Source: Desulfoprunum benzoelyticum
GTDB taxonomy: Bacteria; Desulfobacterota; Desulfobulbia; Desulfobulbales; Desulfocapsaceae
Assembly: GCF_014201505.1 (NCBI RefSeq)
Contig: NZ_JACHEO010000004.1
Coordinates: forward strand, 108,125-172,124
DNA: 64,000 nucleotides
Direction of reading: 5' to 3'
The notes under the pieces were generated by a model. That model worked only from the letters and a program-made list of their open reading frames with translations, did not search any database and was not told where the DNA came from. Below, one piece after another: positions 37,451 through 50,141 of the stretch. A program made the position numbers and the translations under genes. The first letter of the stretch is position 1, and each line of letters starts with the position of its first letter.

Positions 37451-37477
37451 CCCGGTTCGGTCAATGACTGGACCGGG
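37451..37477 (+). terminator. Intercistronic hairpin after tusA
   Basis: CCCGGTTC and GGACCGGG form an 8-bp stem (one G-U pair) with an 11-base loop, 14 bases past the tusA stop. No T-run follows; it may cause partial termination or protect the upstream mRNA end and set a tusA excess. Confidence 0.45.
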
Positions 37478-37526
37478 CTGTTCTGAACCACTTTCCAGCA
37501 TGTCTATTATTCCGCCGGAGGATACT

Positions 37527-37841
37527 ATGGCAAAAAGTCTTGGTATTTTCGTCACAACCAAAGAAAGTCTTCCCCATGTAATTGGCATAACCAAGGCTGC
37601 CAAAGCAAAGGGATCAACAGTGAAGGTCTTCTTCACCTGGATTGCCACTCACTCAAGCAAAGATCCATTGTTTGCGACACTATGTGAAATAGCGGACGAT
37701 GTCTCCATATGTGTCGACAGCTATAGAAAACAAGGATACGACATCAACGACGTTCCTGCTGGCCTGACTCCAAAAAAGATGGCCACGCAAGCACAGCACG
37801 GTATAATAATTGAAGATTTCGACTGTTATCTCAGTCTGTAG
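37527..37841 (+). CDS. DsrE-fold sulfur-relay protein
   Basis: 104 residues. SLGIFVTTKESLPHVIGIT is the first strand and helix of the DsrE/TusD fold, and DVSICVDSYRKQGYDIND contains the Cys (about residue 64) in the position of the DsrE persulfide cysteine. GGAGGATACT precedes the ATG at 37527. In DsrEFH the E subunit accepts sulfur from TusA. It is the first of three clustered genes that look like a DsrEFH/TusDCB set. Confidence 0.85.
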   Translation: MAKSLGIFVTTKESLPHVIGITKAAKAKGSTVKVFFTWIATHSSKDPLFATLCEIADDVSICVDSYRKQGYDINDVPAGLTPKKMATQAQHGIIIEDFDCYLSL

Positions 37842-37852
37842 AGGAGGGAGTG

Positions 37853-38158
37853 ATGTCCGAGTATAAAAAAGTTTGTTTCATGTACAGGCACAAAGATTAT
37901 GCCGTTGATGGGATTCGGTCGGCACTGGGTCTAGCCGTCGAGAACATGTACTCATATGGTGTAGTCATGGACACACAGATCGATTCCCTTGATGACAATA
38001 CTCAAGAGAGTATAGAAATGTTGCGTGATATGGAAGGAGAAATTTATTCTACCGTACCTGCAAATGTCGAGAATCTTGGTCTGGAAGCAATTTCTTTGGA
38101 AGAACTGGGAGAGAAACTTCGTGAAATGACCCATGTTATTCCCTATGGTTTGAAATAA
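37853..38158 (+). CDS. DsrF/DsrE-fold protein
   Basis: 101 residues starting MSEYKKVCFMYRHKDYAVDGIRS, a DsrE-fold start; SYGVVMDTQIDSL corresponds to the second strand and loop. The DsrE-type Cys before the second helix is not seen (only Cys at position 8), as in DsrF/TusC, which lacks the active Cys. GAGGAGGG precedes the ATG at 37853 (GTG at 37850 is also possible). It follows the DsrE-like gene by 11 bases. An accessory subunit role is inferred from position. Confidence 0.75.
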   Translation: MSEYKKVCFMYRHKDYAVDGIRSALGLAVENMYSYGVVMDTQIDSLDDNTQESIEMLRDMEGEIYSTVPANVENLGLEAISLEELGEKLREMTHVIPYGLK

Positions 38159-38183
38159 CCCATATCCAAAGGAGAGCGCTTTT

Positions 38184-38357
38184 ATGAAGATTTTAAATGT
38201 CTATCGATCAGAACCTGACGATGTTACCAAAAGGCTCATTGAAATTGTAACCCGGGACAGGGAATCTGATGAGTTTTATCTCAACGTTGAAAACCCCGAT
38301 TACGATCAGTTGGTTGAAAAAATATTTGCAGCAGATCAGACCATAAGCTGGTGGTAA
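38184..38357 (+). CDS. Miniature DsrH/TusB-like protein (57 residues)
   Basis: ATG at 38184 follows AAAGGAGAG by 8 bases. The product starts MKILNVYRSEPDDVTKRLIE and ends NPDYDQLVEKIFAADQTISWW. The last part resembles the C-terminus of DsrH/TusB (aromatic/Asp then a terminal SW), and the order after DsrE- and DsrF-like genes fits. It is about 40 residues shorter than DsrH and has no cysteine at all, so it cannot hold the persulfide of DsrH/TusB. Either a minimal structural H subunit or a separate family. Confidence 0.65.
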   Translation: MKILNVYRSEPDDVTKRLIEIVTRDRESDEFYLNVENPDYDQLVEKIFAADQTISWW

Positions 38358-38383
38358 TAGCGAAGGTTTGAATCAAATGGAAT

Positions 38384-38419
38384 AAAGGCACGATGGAAGG
38401 AAGATCCATCGTGCCTTTA
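38384..38419. terminator. Bidirectional terminator after the sulfur-relay genes
   Basis: AAAGGCACGATGGA pairs with TCCATCGTGCCTTT, a 14-bp perfect stem, flanked by A- and T-rich ends. It ends the tusA operon and, on the other strand, the serine-hydrolase gene. Confidence 0.9.
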
Positions 38420-38423
38420 TCAT

Positions 38424-39581
38424 TTAAACGATACACTCAACAAGCGACTGCATTAAAGCATCGTGGAATAATGGCCTGAACTTTCTAATTTTTTCATTCA
38501 CTCTGCTAGGATGAACCCTGTTGGTCAACAGGACAACAGCCACTCCCTTTTCGAGATCAATCCAGAAAGACGTACCGGTAAAACCAAGATGACCGACACT
38601 CCGTGAGGAGAAGAATCGTCCGCTGCTCGAATTTATCTTTGACGGCGTATCAAAACCATAGCGCCAGGCTGATCCGGGCTTATGCTCGAACATATACCGC
38701 AGGAGACCCGAAGAATATTGGGGATGTTCTTCGTCTCCTCTCCATTGCCGGAGTAAATGTTTACACATATCCAAAACACCTACGATTGTACCAAACAGTC
38801 CCGCATGGCCGGCAACCCCCCCAAGACTTCTGCAGTTTTCGTCATGTACCTCGCCACAGAGCATTTTTTTTGTCCACGGACACAATTCCGTCGAAGCCAC
38901 GAGGCCGTTGCCTATATTTTTCCGATTTGGTGAAAACAGCAGTTGCTTTTCAAGCGATAGAGGGAGGACAACATTGTTTTCCCAAAAAGAGTCAAGAGGC
39001 TCAACAGACAGTTGTTCAATAGCGTGGCCAAGGAGAATGAAGCCAAGATCACTATACAGTGTGGATGATCCAGGCGTATATTCAAACGGCTCGTTGAGTA
39101 TGGATTCCACAATCTTGTCCTTACGAACCTGCTCATCAGCAAATTTCAACAGATCAATATAATAGGGTTTGTATGCAGGCAAACCGGAATTATGCTGCAT
39201 CAGACTGGTAAGGTTTATTCTTTTTTTTTCGACAGGGACACTTCTTTGCAGAAGATCTGCAAGTGGTGTGTTCCATGTTATCTTGTTTTTTTCGATAAGA
39301 ACAAGCAGAGACAGCACCGTAACGAGAGGTTTAGTCAATGAAGCGAGATCATAAAATGTTTGTTCCTGAACCACATGCCTGCGATTATTATCTGTATAGC
39401 CGCAGGTCCATACAACCCGCTCTCTGATATCATGCCTATCAATTATTATACCTCCAACCCCTCCCGGAAAGACACCACCTGACACTCCCTGCTGCAATAC
39501 CTCAAATCCTTTTTTTTCAAGGTGTTGTGAAAGATTGTCTTTCAACTTTCCATCACTCAATTTCATTGAATTTTCGGCCAT
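38424..39581 (-). CDS. Serine hydrolase of the beta-lactamase class C/penicillin-binding family
   Basis: 385 residues. The SxxK nucleophile is in YDLASLTKPLVTVL (Ser about residue 81), the second motif YSD in TLYSDLGFILLGHAIEQL, and the third HxG region is SVGHLGFTGTSFWID. This set is typical of DD-peptidase/esterase-type members. No signal peptide is seen, so a cytoplasmic location is likely, unlike secreted beta-lactamases. It is encoded toward the sulfur-relay operon and ends at the shared terminator. Confidence 0.85.
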   Translation of the reverse strand: MAENSMKLSDGKLKDNLSQHLEKKGFEVLQQGVSGGVFPGGVGGIIIDRHDIRERVVWTCGYTDNNRRHVVQEQTFYDLASLTKPLVTVLSLLVLIEKNKITWNTPLADLLQRSVPVEKKRINLTSLMQHNSGLPAYKPYYIDLLKFADEQVRKDKIVESILNEPFEYTPGSSTLYSDLGFILLGHAIEQLSVEPLDSFWENNVVLPLSLEKQLLFSPNRKNIGNGLVASTELCPWTKKMLCGEVHDENCRSLGGVAGHAGLFGTIVGVLDMCKHLLRQWRGDEEHPQYSSGLLRYMFEHKPGSAWRYGFDTPSKINSSSGRFFSSRSVGHLGFTGTSFWIDLEKGVAVVLLTNRVHPSRVNEKIRKFRPLFHDALMQSLVECIV

Positions 39582-39881
39582 TTTAGAGTAGAGTGGTTAT
39601 TTGTCAGGTCTTTCTTTATTTATCTGTTTTTGCTAAACATTTTTCAACGGCCATGATGTCTCTCCACCGTATATTAACATTGTTTTTCACTCGAATTTTT
39701 CAAACATATTTTAACTGGTTGTTAAGACCGTGTTCATATCTTTATTTGAGCAAAAACAGACCGTTTATCCAAAATATGTTTGTTTAAAAAAAAGTATTAT
39801 AAATCAGTATTTTACAATATTATTTAACATATCCCGACTATTAATAACAATAAAAAAAAGAAATAATAAAAGGAGTCTGCA
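39582..39881. other. AT-rich region upstream of dnaN
   Basis: 300 bases that are strikingly AT-rich and hold no gene. A DnaA-box-like TTATCCAAA (one mismatch to TTATCCACA) lies near 39767, but there is no cluster, so I cannot call oriC. It contains the dnaN promoter; AAAGGAG lies just before the dnaN ATG. It could be the origin-side region, since dnaN, gyrB, gyrA, parAB and parS follow. Confidence 0.35.
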
Positions 39882-41018
39882 ATGCCAATCCATTGCTCCG
39901 TGTCCCGCGACATTCTCATCGAAGGACTGAACAGCCTACAAAATATAACAACAAAAAAGAGCACTACCATGGCAATATTATCCAATGTGCTCATCGAAGT
40001 TACACGCGAAGGAGAATTAATTCTTACTGGTACCGATCTGGAGGTTGGTCTTCGACTTCACATTCGCGCAGATGTAGAAGAAGAAGGAAGTATCACCCTT
40101 CCCTCCAAAAAACTATTCGAAATAGTGCGTGAATCTGGAAACAACCTGATTACGATTCATGAAACGGAAAACAACTGGGTCCTCATTACCGCTGGAAATA
40201 GCACATATAACCTGGCAGGTATGGCCAGCGACGAGTTTCCCGAATTTCCTAAAATTGAAGACGATACGTTTATCTCATTAAATTCTCAGATATTTCTCGA
40301 GCTCATCGATAAAATTATTTACTCTATAGCCAATGAACAAGAGAATATATACTCATTGAATGCTGTTCTTTTTGAAAAAGAAAAAAGGGAAGAACATTCA
40401 TACCTCAAAATGATCTCCTCTGATGGTCACCGTCTTTCGATAATGGAAAAACAGGTTGATCAGGACCTGGATGCGCTGACCCTCAATCCCGTTACGCTTA
40501 TACCGAAAAAGGGTATTCAGGAGTGGAAGAAATTTTGTGAAGGTAGAGACAGTGTTTCTATTTCGTTTGAAAAAAAACAAATGGTCTTAAAAGATGACAA
40601 GGCAACGATGGTCATTCGATTGAAAGGCGGTGAATTTCCTAACTACAATGCCATTGTCAATTCGATCAGACAGGAAAATAAAATAGAGATTGATAGAATT
40701 CCTTTTCTCGACTCGTTGAAACGGATCAATCTTTTTACTGAAGATAATTTTCACACCATCAAGATAAGTCTTGAAAATAACAAAATGATTCTTTCATCAC
40801 AGAACGCCGAATTGGGAAACGCCAAGGATGAGCAGACCATTTCGTATTCAGGTGAACCGATGGTTTTAGGTTTCAATTGCCGTTATTTCATTGAAACCCT
40901 GCAGGTCATGGAATGTGAACGTCTGGATGCCTATATCAACAGCAGCAGTAGTCCATGCATGTTGAAATCGGATACAGATAGTGGTTTTCTTAGTATTATT
41001 ATGCCAATGCAACTATAA
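39882..41018 (+). CDS. dnaN: DNA polymerase III beta clamp
   Basis: Ring-shaped processivity factor, 378 residues in three similar domains. Domain starts are seen at ILIEGLNSLQNITTKKST, the second at TFISLNSQIFLELIDKI and the third near RLKGGEFPNYNAIV. C-terminal SIIMPMQL is the clamp end, normally MPMRL-like. AAAGGAGTC precedes the ATG. gyrB starts 38 bases downstream. dnaA, normally upstream, is absent here. Confidence 0.97.
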   Translation: MPIHCSVSRDILIEGLNSLQNITTKKSTTMAILSNVLIEVTREGELILTGTDLEVGLRLHIRADVEEEGSITLPSKKLFEIVRESGNNLITIHETENNWVLITAGNSTYNLAGMASDEFPEFPKIEDDTFISLNSQIFLELIDKIIYSIANEQENIYSLNAVLFEKEKREEHSYLKMISSDGHRLSIMEKQVDQDLDALTLNPVTLIPKKGIQEWKKFCEGRDSVSISFEKKQMVLKDDKATMVIRLKGGEFPNYNAIVNSIRQENKIEIDRIPFLDSLKRINLFTEDNFHTIKISLENNKMILSSQNAELGNAKDEQTISYSGEPMVLGFNCRYFIETLQVMECERLDAYINSSSSPCMLKSDTDSGFLSIIMPMQL

Positions 41019-41047
41019 TATACTAAAAATATTAAAGAATTTTATAG

Positions 41048-43474
<2,427 letters not shown>

Positions 43475-43526
43475 CATGCCAGCATGAGCGCAAGAGTTTT
43501 TCAGCAATATATGGACAGTGAAAAAA

Positions 43527-45983
43527 ATGATTAATAACATAGCAATAGAGAATGAATTAAAAAAATCCTATCTTGACTATGCCATGAGTGTCATCATAGG
43601 CAGGGCCCTGCCGGATGTCAGAGACGGACTGAAGCCCGTTCACCGACGGTCCCTGTACGCGATGCGCGAACTTGGTGTATTCTACAACCGACCGTACGTC
43701 AAATCTGCCAGGATTGTCGGTGATATTATCGGTAAGTTTCATCCCCATGGAGATACGGCCGCCTACGATACGATCGTCCGCATGGCCCAGGATTTTTCGA
43801 TGCGGTACCCTCTGGTCGATGGGCAGGGCAACTTTGGATCACTGGATGGAGATTCTGCGGCGGCAATGCGGTATACCGAGGCGCGGATGACCAGAATCGA
43901 TCGGGAGATCGTCGGTGATCTTGAAAAGAACACGGTGGATTTCGTTCCGAACTACGATAGCTCACTTGTTGAACCTTCGGTCATGCCGTGCAAGATTCCA
44001 AACCTGCTTATCAATGGCAGTTCAGGAATTGCCGTCGGCATGGCGACCAATATCCCACCGCATAATCTGAATGAAGTCATCAATGGTCTGATAGCCCTGA
44101 TTGAAGATCCAAACATCACCATCAGTGAGTTGATGAAGATCATTACAGGCCCTGATTTTCCAACCGGCGGGTTGATCTGCGGTCGGGCAGGAATCCGGGA
44201 GGCCTACGAGACCGGGAAAGGTATTGTTGTTACGCGGGCCTTGACCCACATTGAGAGATCGAAGGATTCCAAGAAGGAGTCGATAATAGTCACTGAAATC
44301 CCTTTTCAGCAGAACAAGGCCGTTCTGGTTGAGAAAATAGCCCACCTTGTTAAAGACAAGAAAATCAGTTCAATAGCTGAAGTCAGGGATGAATCGGACC
44401 GGCATGGCTTACGGATTGTCCTGGAACTGAAAAAGGACGAGATAGCCGATATTGTTATCAATCAATTGTACAAGATGACACCGATGCAGAAATCTTTCGG
44501 CATCATCTTCCTCGCTATTGTCAACAACAAACCAGAAGTACTTAATCTCAAGGAAATTCTGGAGCATTTCATTATCCATCGCAAGAGTGTCGTTTATCGG
44601 CGAACGGCATTCGAATTGAACAGGGCAGAGGAAAAAGCCCATATCCTGGCCGGCCTGAATATCGCGATAAGCAACCTCGATGAGGTTGTCACCATGATCA
44701 AGGCGGCGAGAAATCCACAGGAGGCGAAGGAGGGCTTGATCAACCGGTTTAACCTCTCGGAAATTCAGGCCCAGACCATTCTTGATATGCGGCTGCAGCG
44801 CTTAACTGGGCTTGAGAGAGAAAAGATCGTTTCGGAATACAATGAAATATTAATCGAAATCGAAAGCCTTAAAACAATTCTGGGCGATGAAACCCTTATC
44901 ATGGAGATAATTAAAGAGGAATTTCTCGACATCAGAGACACATATGGTGATGACCGCCGGACGGAAATAGTCGACGCTGCAGATGAATTACTGCCGGAGG
45001 ATCTGATTGCCCCGGAGGACATGGTCGTTACCGTCACCCATTCTGGATATATAAAGAGGAACCCGGTAAGTCTCTACAAATCTCAGAATCGCGGCGGCAA
45101 GGGAGTCACCGGGGTCAAAAATATCGAAGAGGACTTCGTTTCCAATCTTTATGTCGCATCGACCCTCGATACATTCCTGTTTTTCACCAACCATGGCAAG
45201 GTATTCTGGCGAAAAGTCTACCAGATACCACTTGCCGGAAGAATTGCCCGGGGCAAGGCGATTGTCAATCTTTTGAACCTCGCCGATGGGGAGCGAGTGG
45301 CGGCAATATTGCCGGTTTCATCTCTGGATGTAGAAAACAGCGATAAAACCATTATGATGGTGACGAGTTCCGGACGAATCAAAAAAACCGACATGCAGGA
45401 GTTCAGCCGTCCGTTGCGAAGAGGGAAAAAAGCCCTCACCATCAACGAGGGCGATGAGATCATAGCAGCCCATATACTCAATGGAAACAGCAGTATCCTG
45501 CTTTATACCCAGAAAGGAATGTGTATCCACTTCCACGAAGCCGATATTCGCAGCATGGGACGGGCGGCGGCCGGAGTGAGGGCTATCCGGCTGGTGGGCG
45601 ACGATAAGGTTGTCAGTGCAATCGTCGTCTCGTCGGATCAATCCATCCTTACGGTCACCGAAAATGGATATGGCAAGCGCAGTGCGATCGACGAATTCAG
45701 GATTCAGAAGCGGGGAGGAAAAGGTGTTTTCGGAATCAAGGCCAGCGAAAGAAACGGCTATGTGATCGATGCCAAACAGGTCAAGGATGACGATGAAATA
45801 ATAGTCATCGCTGATTCCGGAAAGATGATTCGGATGGATCTATCTTCAATTCGGATCATAGGAAGAAGCACGCAGGGCGTCAAAATGATCAACCTGGAGG
45901 AGGGGGAAAAGGTTGTCGGGATGGATTCAGTCGCCAAGGATTCTTCAGGCAGCATGGAAGATGACAGTGAAGAATCGAATTGA
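43527..45983 (+). CDS. gyrA: DNA gyrase subunit A
   Basis: 818 residues from the ATG at 43527 (a GTG nine bases earlier is possible). The catalytic tyrosine is in [10 protein letters not shown], and the quinolone region reads [17 protein letters not shown]: Thr at the E. coli Ser83 position and Asp at 87. The C-terminal pinwheel has a GyrA-box-like [10 protein letters not shown], then further blades; the tail is acidic ([15 protein letters not shown]). The last 23 bases overlap gpsA. Thr83 is natural in many bacteria and is not proof of resistance. Confidence 0.97.
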   Translation: MINNIAIENELKKSYLDYAMSVIIGRALPDVRDGLKPVHRRSLYAMRELGVFYNRPYVKSARIVGDIIGKFHPHGDTAAYDTIVRMAQDFSMRYPLVDGQGNFGSLDGDSAAAMRYTEARMTRIDREIVGDLEKNTVDFVPNYDSSLVEPSVMPCKIPNLLINGSSGIAVGMATNIPPHNLNEVINGLIALIEDPNITISELMKIITGPDFPTGGLICGRAGIREAYETGKGIVVTRALTHIERSKDSKKESIIVTEIPFQQNKAVLVEKIAHLVKDKKISSIAEVRDESDRHGLRIVLELKKDEIADIVINQLYKMTPMQKSFGIIFLAIVNNKPEVLNLKEILEHFIIHRKSVVYRRTAFELNRAEEKAHILAGLNIAISNLDEVVTMIKAARNPQEAKEGLINRFNLSEIQAQTILDMRLQRLTGLEREKIVSEYNEILIEIESLKTILGDETLIMEIIKEEFLDIRDTYGDDRRTEIVDAADELLPEDLIAPEDMVVTVTHSGYIKRNPVSLYKSQNRGGKGVTGVKNIEEDFVSNLYVASTLDTFLFFTNHGKVFWRKVYQIPLAGRIARGKAIVNLLNLADGERVAAILPVSSLDVENSDKTIMMVTSSGRIKKTDMQEFSRPLRRGKKALTINEGDEIIAAHILNGNSSILLYTQKGMCIHFHEADIRSMGRAAAGVRAIRLVGDDKVVSAIVVSSDQSILTVTENGYGKRSAIDEFRIQKRGGKGVFGIKASERNGYVIDAKQVKDDDEIIVIADSGKMIRMDLSSIRIIGRSTQGVKMINLEEGEKVVGMDSVAKDSSGSMEDDSEESN

Positions 45984-46986
45984 GAGAGTCGCCGTCATCG
46001 GGGCCGGTTCCTGGGGTACGGCAATCGCGACGGTCCTCTCTCGAAAAGCGGGAACTGTCATGCTATGGGGACACCGGGAAGAACATGTGCATCAACTTGT
46101 AGTCGACCGGGAAAACAGAAAGCATCTTCCCGGAATTGTTCTCAGTGACAATATTATTCCCACCAGTGACATAAGGGACGCAGTAATGAATACGGAAATT
46201 ATCTGCGCTGTCGTCCCATCCCATAGTTTTCGCTCTGTTTTTGAAAAGATGACACCATTGCTGGAACATCGTGCAATTGTTGTTTCAGCTATCAAGGGGG
46301 TTGAGAATAGCACCTTGATGACCATGACTCAAATCATGGACCAGATCCTGAAACAGGAACAAAGACAAAATGATATTCAAACTGCCGTTTTGTCGGGACC
46401 TTCGTTTGCCAAGGAAGTCGCGCAGGGAATCCCCACAGCGGTAACAATAGGCTGTAAAGATCTGAAAATTGCCCAGTATCTGCAAACTGTCTTTGTTACC
46501 GAAACGTTCAGGGTGTATGCAAGTACCGATGTCATGGGCCTCGAAATCAGCGCCGCACTCAAAAACATCATCGCTATTGCCGCTGGAATATGTGATGGAT
46601 TGGGGTATGGAATGAATACCAGAGCGGCACTGATCACCAGGGGCTTGACTGAGATTACCAGGCTCGGAGTCCATCTTGGCGCAGAAAGAGAAACGTTCTT
46701 TGGTCTCAGTGGGTTGGGAGATCTTGTCCTCACCTGTACAGGAGATCTCAGCCGCAACAGATTCGTGGGAATGGAACTCGGGCGAGGACGGAAACTTGTT
46801 GATATTCTGAATGAAATGAAGATGGTGGCGGAAGGGGTGAAAACGACAAAATCAATTTACGATCTCACCCGACCGCTCGATATCGAAATGCCGATTCTGG
46901 AACAGGTATACGCCATTCTCTATGAAGATAAGGAATGTTCCCTTGCCGTTAAGGATCTTCTGGCAAGGGAACTGAAAGTGGAATAA
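45961..46986 (+). CDS. gpsA: Glycerol-3-phosphate dehydrogenase [NAD(P)+]
   Basis: Makes sn-glycerol 3-phosphate for phospholipids. 341 residues. N-terminal Rossmann motif [20 protein letters not shown], substrate motif [16 protein letters not shown], and the catalytic Lys in [21 protein letters not shown]. The ATG at 45961 lies inside the end of gyrA (23-base overlap), an unusual partner for this gene. It is convergent with rdgB after 9 bases. Confidence 0.96.
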   Translation: MTVKNRIERVAVIGAGSWGTAIATVLSRKAGTVMLWGHREEHVHQLVVDRENRKHLPGIVLSDNIIPTSDIRDAVMNTEIICAVVPSHSFRSVFEKMTPLLEHRAIVVSAIKGVENSTLMTMTQIMDQILKQEQRQNDIQTAVLSGPSFAKEVAQGIPTAVTIGCKDLKIAQYLQTVFVTETFRVYASTDVMGLEISAALKNIIAIAAGICDGLGYGMNTRAALITRGLTEITRLGVHLGAERETFFGLSGLGDLVLTCTGDLSRNRFVGMELGRGRKLVDILNEMKMVAEGVKTTKSIYDLTRPLDIEMPILEQVYAILYEDKECSLAVKDLLARELKVE

Positions 46987-46995
46987 TACAGCATA

Positions 46996-47667
46996 TCAAC
47001 TCGACCAATCGTTGTCCTCAAATTGGCTGTGATCTGGTTTTGGAGGTTTTTCTTCAGCAAGTCTTTGATCGATCCATATCCTGACCTTTGCGAATTCGGT
47101 GGCGAACTCGGCAAGAGCCTTGCTGCGATGACTTATCGTGTTTTTTTCCTCGGCTGTCATTTCCGCGAAGGTTTTCCCAAATTCCGGATAAAAGAACAGC
47201 GGATCATAGCCAAATCCCCCACTCCCCTGCATTGTTTCGGTTATGACACCTTGACAGCTTCCCTCGTACGTCAGAGCGGGACCGGACGGCACAGCGATGG
47301 AAAGAACACATTGAAAAGCAGCTTTTCTATTTGTTATTCCCTCCATTTTTTCTAGCAATTTATAACAATTTTCTTCATCGGTCGCATTCTCTCCAGCATA
47401 CCTGGCCGAATAGACACCAGGTTCCCCATTGAGTGCTTCCACAACAAGTCCGGAGTCATCGGCTATAGCTGGAAGACCAAGGACCTTCGCATAATGAAGG
47501 GCCTTCTTATAGGCGTTTTCATCAAAAGTATCGCCATCCTCAACCGGTTCAGGCAAACGGCCGAAATCCGAAACACATTTCAATTCAATGTTGTAGCCTT
47601 TGAGTATCTCCTGAAATTCCTCGACTTTCTTCTTATTGTTGGTAGCCAGAACGATCATGTTCACCAT
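46996..47667 (-). CDS. rdgB: XTP/dITP pyrophosphatase (RdgB/HAM1 family)
   Basis: House-cleaning nucleotidase that hydrolyses dITP and XTP. 223 residues: IVLATNNKKKVEEFQEIL start, DDSGLVVEALNGEPGVYSARYAG, GSGGFGYDPLFFYPE and TISHRSKAL, all family-typical. The ATG at 47667 follows AGGAAAAG. It overlaps the end of queH by 35 bases. The C-terminal tail after IDQRLAEEK is longer and charged. Confidence 0.95.
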   Translation of the reverse strand: MVNMIVLATNNKKKVEEFQEILKGYNIELKCVSDFGRLPEPVEDGDTFDENAYKKALHYAKVLGLPAIADDSGLVVEALNGEPGVYSARYAGENATDEENCYKLLEKMEGITNRKAAFQCVLSIAVPSGPALTYEGSCQGVITETMQGSGGFGYDPLFFYPEFGKTFAEMTAEEKNTISHRSKALAEFATEFAKVRIWIDQRLAEEKPPKPDHSQFEDNDWSS

Positions 47668-48220
47668 TATCTTTTCCTTTTTTTCTCAAACTCTTATCGT
47701 ATCTATCCTGTTCGCTGTAAATACAACCGCAATAGGATTGTCTGTATAACCCCTGAGCGATGGAAGATTCGATACCAATCTTCCAGCCCTCACGAAAATC
47801 ATGGTAAAAAAACTGAATTCCCAATGATTTCGAAAGATCAAGACATTGTTGTCGAATTTCCTCATGATTTTGATATTTGCTGTAGAGCAGACTTGTGGAA
47901 AACGCATCAAATCCGTTGTTCTTTGCAAAAAGCGCCGTTTCCTTGATGCGCATTTGCTGACACACAGAGCATCTCGATTTTTCTCTGAAAACAACGGATC
48001 TGATGAATTCAGTCAAACGATACTGAACATCGATAAGAACAGGTAAATTATGATTTTCTGCAAAAATTTCAACAGACTCCTTTCTTTTTTGAAATTCTCG
48101 AAAAGGATGGATGTTGGGGTTGTAGAAAAACAGCGTTATATCATAATTACGAATCAACAGAAAATCGGTCGGATATACGGCACAGGGGGCGCAGCAGACA
48201 TGAAGAAGGAGTTTCGTCAT
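47633..48220 (-). CDS. queH: Epoxyqueuosine reductase QueH
   Basis: Reduces epoxyqueuosine to queuosine in tRNA, replacing QueG in many anaerobes. 195 residues with the QueH cysteine pattern: HVCCAPCAVYP at the start, CSVCQQMR in the middle and SYCGCIYSEQDRYD near the end. These bind an iron-sulfur cluster and a second metal. It lies directly after the NifA-like gene (3 bases apart), so co-transcription is likely. Confidence 0.93.
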   Translation of the reverse strand: MTKLLLHVCCAPCAVYPTDFLLIRNYDITLFFYNPNIHPFREFQKRKESVEIFAENHNLPVLIDVQYRLTEFIRSVVFREKSRCSVCQQMRIKETALFAKNNGFDAFSTSLLYSKYQNHEEIRQQCLDLSKSLGIQFFYHDFREGWKIGIESSIAQGLYRQSYCGCIYSEQDRYDKSLRKKGKDNGEHDRSGYQQ

Positions 48221-48223
48221 GTT

Positions 48224-49777
48224 TCAGATCCTGTATTTTTTCGGGTCGATATTGTACTGATGAATTTTGTAATTAATGATTCTCAGACTCGTACTCAGAT
48301 ATTGTGCTGTTTTGGTCTGATTGCCATTGTTTTTCTTTAACCCTTCAATAATGAGTTCTTTCTCAAAATTTTCAACCGCGGATGAAAGTGACAGTGGACT
48401 TCCTTTGCTTCTTGGGTCTGCAGTCTGCAGGGATGGCGGGAGATGAATCGACTTGATGGTGTCTTCATCACAGATAAGGACGGCCCGTTCCATACAATTC
48501 TGAAGTTCCCGGACATTTCCCGGCCAATGGTATTGAACGAGCAGATCTATTGCCGATGTTGAAATACGTTTGATGGTCTTGTTGTTTTCTTTTGAAAATT
48601 TTTCGAGAAAAAACTCGGCGAGGAGCAGAATATCCGTTCTCCTCTCGCGCAGAGGTGGCAGATAAACGGGGAAGACGTTGAGTCGGTAATATAGATCTTC
48701 CCTAAACTTATTTTCTGAGACAGCTTTCTCCAGATCCCGGTTGGTCGCGGCAACAAGACGGACATCACAGTTGATCAGTTTAGTGGAGCCCAGACGCTGA
48801 AAATTTCTTTCCTGAACAACGTGTAAAAGTTTTACCTGGACGGCGTGGCTGATTTCACCGATCTCATCAAGGAACAGTGTTCCGCCTTCTGCCTGTTCAA
48901 ACCTACCTGTTTTACGTTCGGTTGCACCGGTGAATGCGCCTTTTTCGTGTCCGAATAATTCACTTTCGAGAAGCGGTTCCGGTAGAGCCGAACAGTTCAC
49001 CACAACGAAAGGTTTATCTTTTCGTTTACCATTGTAGTGGAGGGCTTTGGCAACCAGAGTCTTTCCTGTTCCGGATTCTCCCCGCAGAAGTACCGTGGCG
49101 TTGGAATCTACTACGCGATGAATCATTTCGTAAACATCCTGCATCTTACTGGAATTACCGATGATATCGTTTATACGGTTTTTTTCGGATAGTTCTCTTT
49201 TTAATTTGAGATTTTCGGAGTACAGACTTTCTTTTTCCTGGTTAACCATCTGGATACGGACAGCGCTTTCGGCAATCAGCCCACTGAGTACAGTAAGAAA
49301 TTGAAGATCCGTATTAGCTTGTTCGGTAAGACCGCCTTCATAGTATCGATCGATACTGAGGGCGCCGATGACCTGTTCTCCGTGTTTGATTGGTACGCAG
49401 AGAAAAGACCGCTGTTGGTCGATAGCATCGGCTCTGGCTCCAGTTTTATTGAGAAAAAGAGGTTCCTTGGCAATCTGAGGAACGATAATCGGATGGCCGG
49501 TAGCCACAACCCTGCCAGTTATACCCTCACCGATGGTATATTTACCTCGCAATCTTTTTTCTTCTGATAATCCGTGAGCAACCTCAATTTCCAATTTTCC
49601 AGTTATCGGATTGATGATGGTCACTGTCCCATTTTCCATCGATTTCATGGAAGACAATATATGCATGATCTTTTTTAGACTTTCGGACAGATCCTGTGAC
49701 GAGGCGAGCTCTTTGGTAATTTCATATAGAGTAGTGAGGTCTTTCAGTCTGGAAGAGATTTCTGAATTGTCGTACAT
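48224..49777 (-). CDS. NifA-like sigma-54-dependent activator
   Basis: 517 residues: N-terminal GAF domain (about 15-175), AAA+ domain (about 205-430; GESGTGKT Walker [22 protein letters not shown]alker B) and a C-terminal Fis helix-turn-helix (about 475-515). The GAF part ([21 protein letters not shown]) is very close to NifA sequences. No nif gene is in the window, so its targets are unknown; it may regulate nitrogen fixation elsewhere or be a NifA-type paralogue. Next to queH and rdgB. Confidence 0.8.
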   Translation of the reverse strand: MYDNSEISSRLKDLTTLYEITKELASSQDLSESLKKIMHILSSMKSMENGTVTIINPITGKLEIEVAHGLSEEKRLRGKYTIGEGITGRVVATGHPIIVPQIAKEPLFLNKTGARADAIDQQRSFLCVPIKHGEQVIGALSIDRYYEGGLTEQANTDLQFLTVLSGLIAESAVRIQMVNQEKESLYSENLKLKRELSEKNRINDIIGNSSKMQDVYEMIHRVVDSNATVLLRGESGTGKTLVAKALHYNGKRKDKPFVVVNCSALPEPLLESELFGHEKGAFTGATERKTGRFEQAEGGTLFLDEIGEISHAVQVKLLHVVQERNFQRLGSTKLINCDVRLVAATNRDLEKAVSENKFREDLYYRLNVFPVYLPPLRERRTDILLLAEFFLEKFSKENNKTIKRISTSAIDLLVQYHWPGNVRELQNCMERAVLICDEDTIKSIHLPPSLQTADPRSKGSPLSLSSAVENFEKELIIEGLKKNNGNQTKTAQYLSTSLRIINYKIHQYNIDPKKYRI

Positions 49778-49904
49778 GGCAACGTATGGGATTTAAATTT
49801 AATAAAACCGAAAATATTTTCAAAATTACCAGATTATAAAAAATATTTCGACCAGATATTACAAAAACGTGAAATAGAGTTTTGGAGAATTCTAACTCGT
49901 GGAG

Positions 49905-49933
49905 TTGACATGACGACATGAAGGTGGTAAAAA
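49905..49933 (+). promoter_or_regulatory. Promoter of the two tRNA-Ser genes
   Basis: TTGACA at 49905-49910 and TAAAAA at 49928-49933, spaced by 17 bases, ending 11 bases before tRNA-Ser(UGA). Confidence 0.6.
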
Positions 49934-49944
49934 AACATGTTTTC

Positions 49945-50030
49945 GGAGGGATGGCCGAGTGGTTTAAGGCGGCGGTCTTGAAAACCGTTGTACGAAAGTA
50001 CCGTGGGTTCGAATCCTACTCCCTCCGCCA
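49945..50030 (+). tRNA. tRNA-Ser (UGA)
   Basis: 86 bases including encoded CCA. Acceptor GGAGGGA pairs with TCCCTCC, the anticodon loop is CTTGAAA (anticodon TGA), the T arm contains GGTTCGAATCC, and a long variable arm (TGTACGAAAGTACC) marks the class II serine tRNA. Confidence 0.95.
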
Positions 50031-50039
50031 TCCACCTAT

Positions 50040-50132
50040 GGAGAGATGACCGAGCTGGCCGATGGTGCTCGCCTGCTAAGCGAGTGTGGGGGTAAAACCC
50101 CACCGAGGGTTCGAATCCCTCTCTCTCCGCCA
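50040..50132 (+). tRNA. tRNA-Ser (GCU)
   Basis: 93 bases including CCA. Acceptor GGAGAGA pairs with TCTCTCC, anticodon loop CTGCTAA (GCT), long variable arm (TGGGGGTAAAACCCCA), T arm GGGTTCGAATCCC. It lies 10 bases after the first tRNA-Ser and shares its promoter. Confidence 0.95.
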
Positions 50133-50141
50133 AAGAATAAT

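Noticed and set aside
39582..39881. Possible oriC
   Set aside because: AT-rich but only one imperfect DnaA-box-like site (TTATCCAAA). No cluster or dnaA nearby, so I left it as a gap description.
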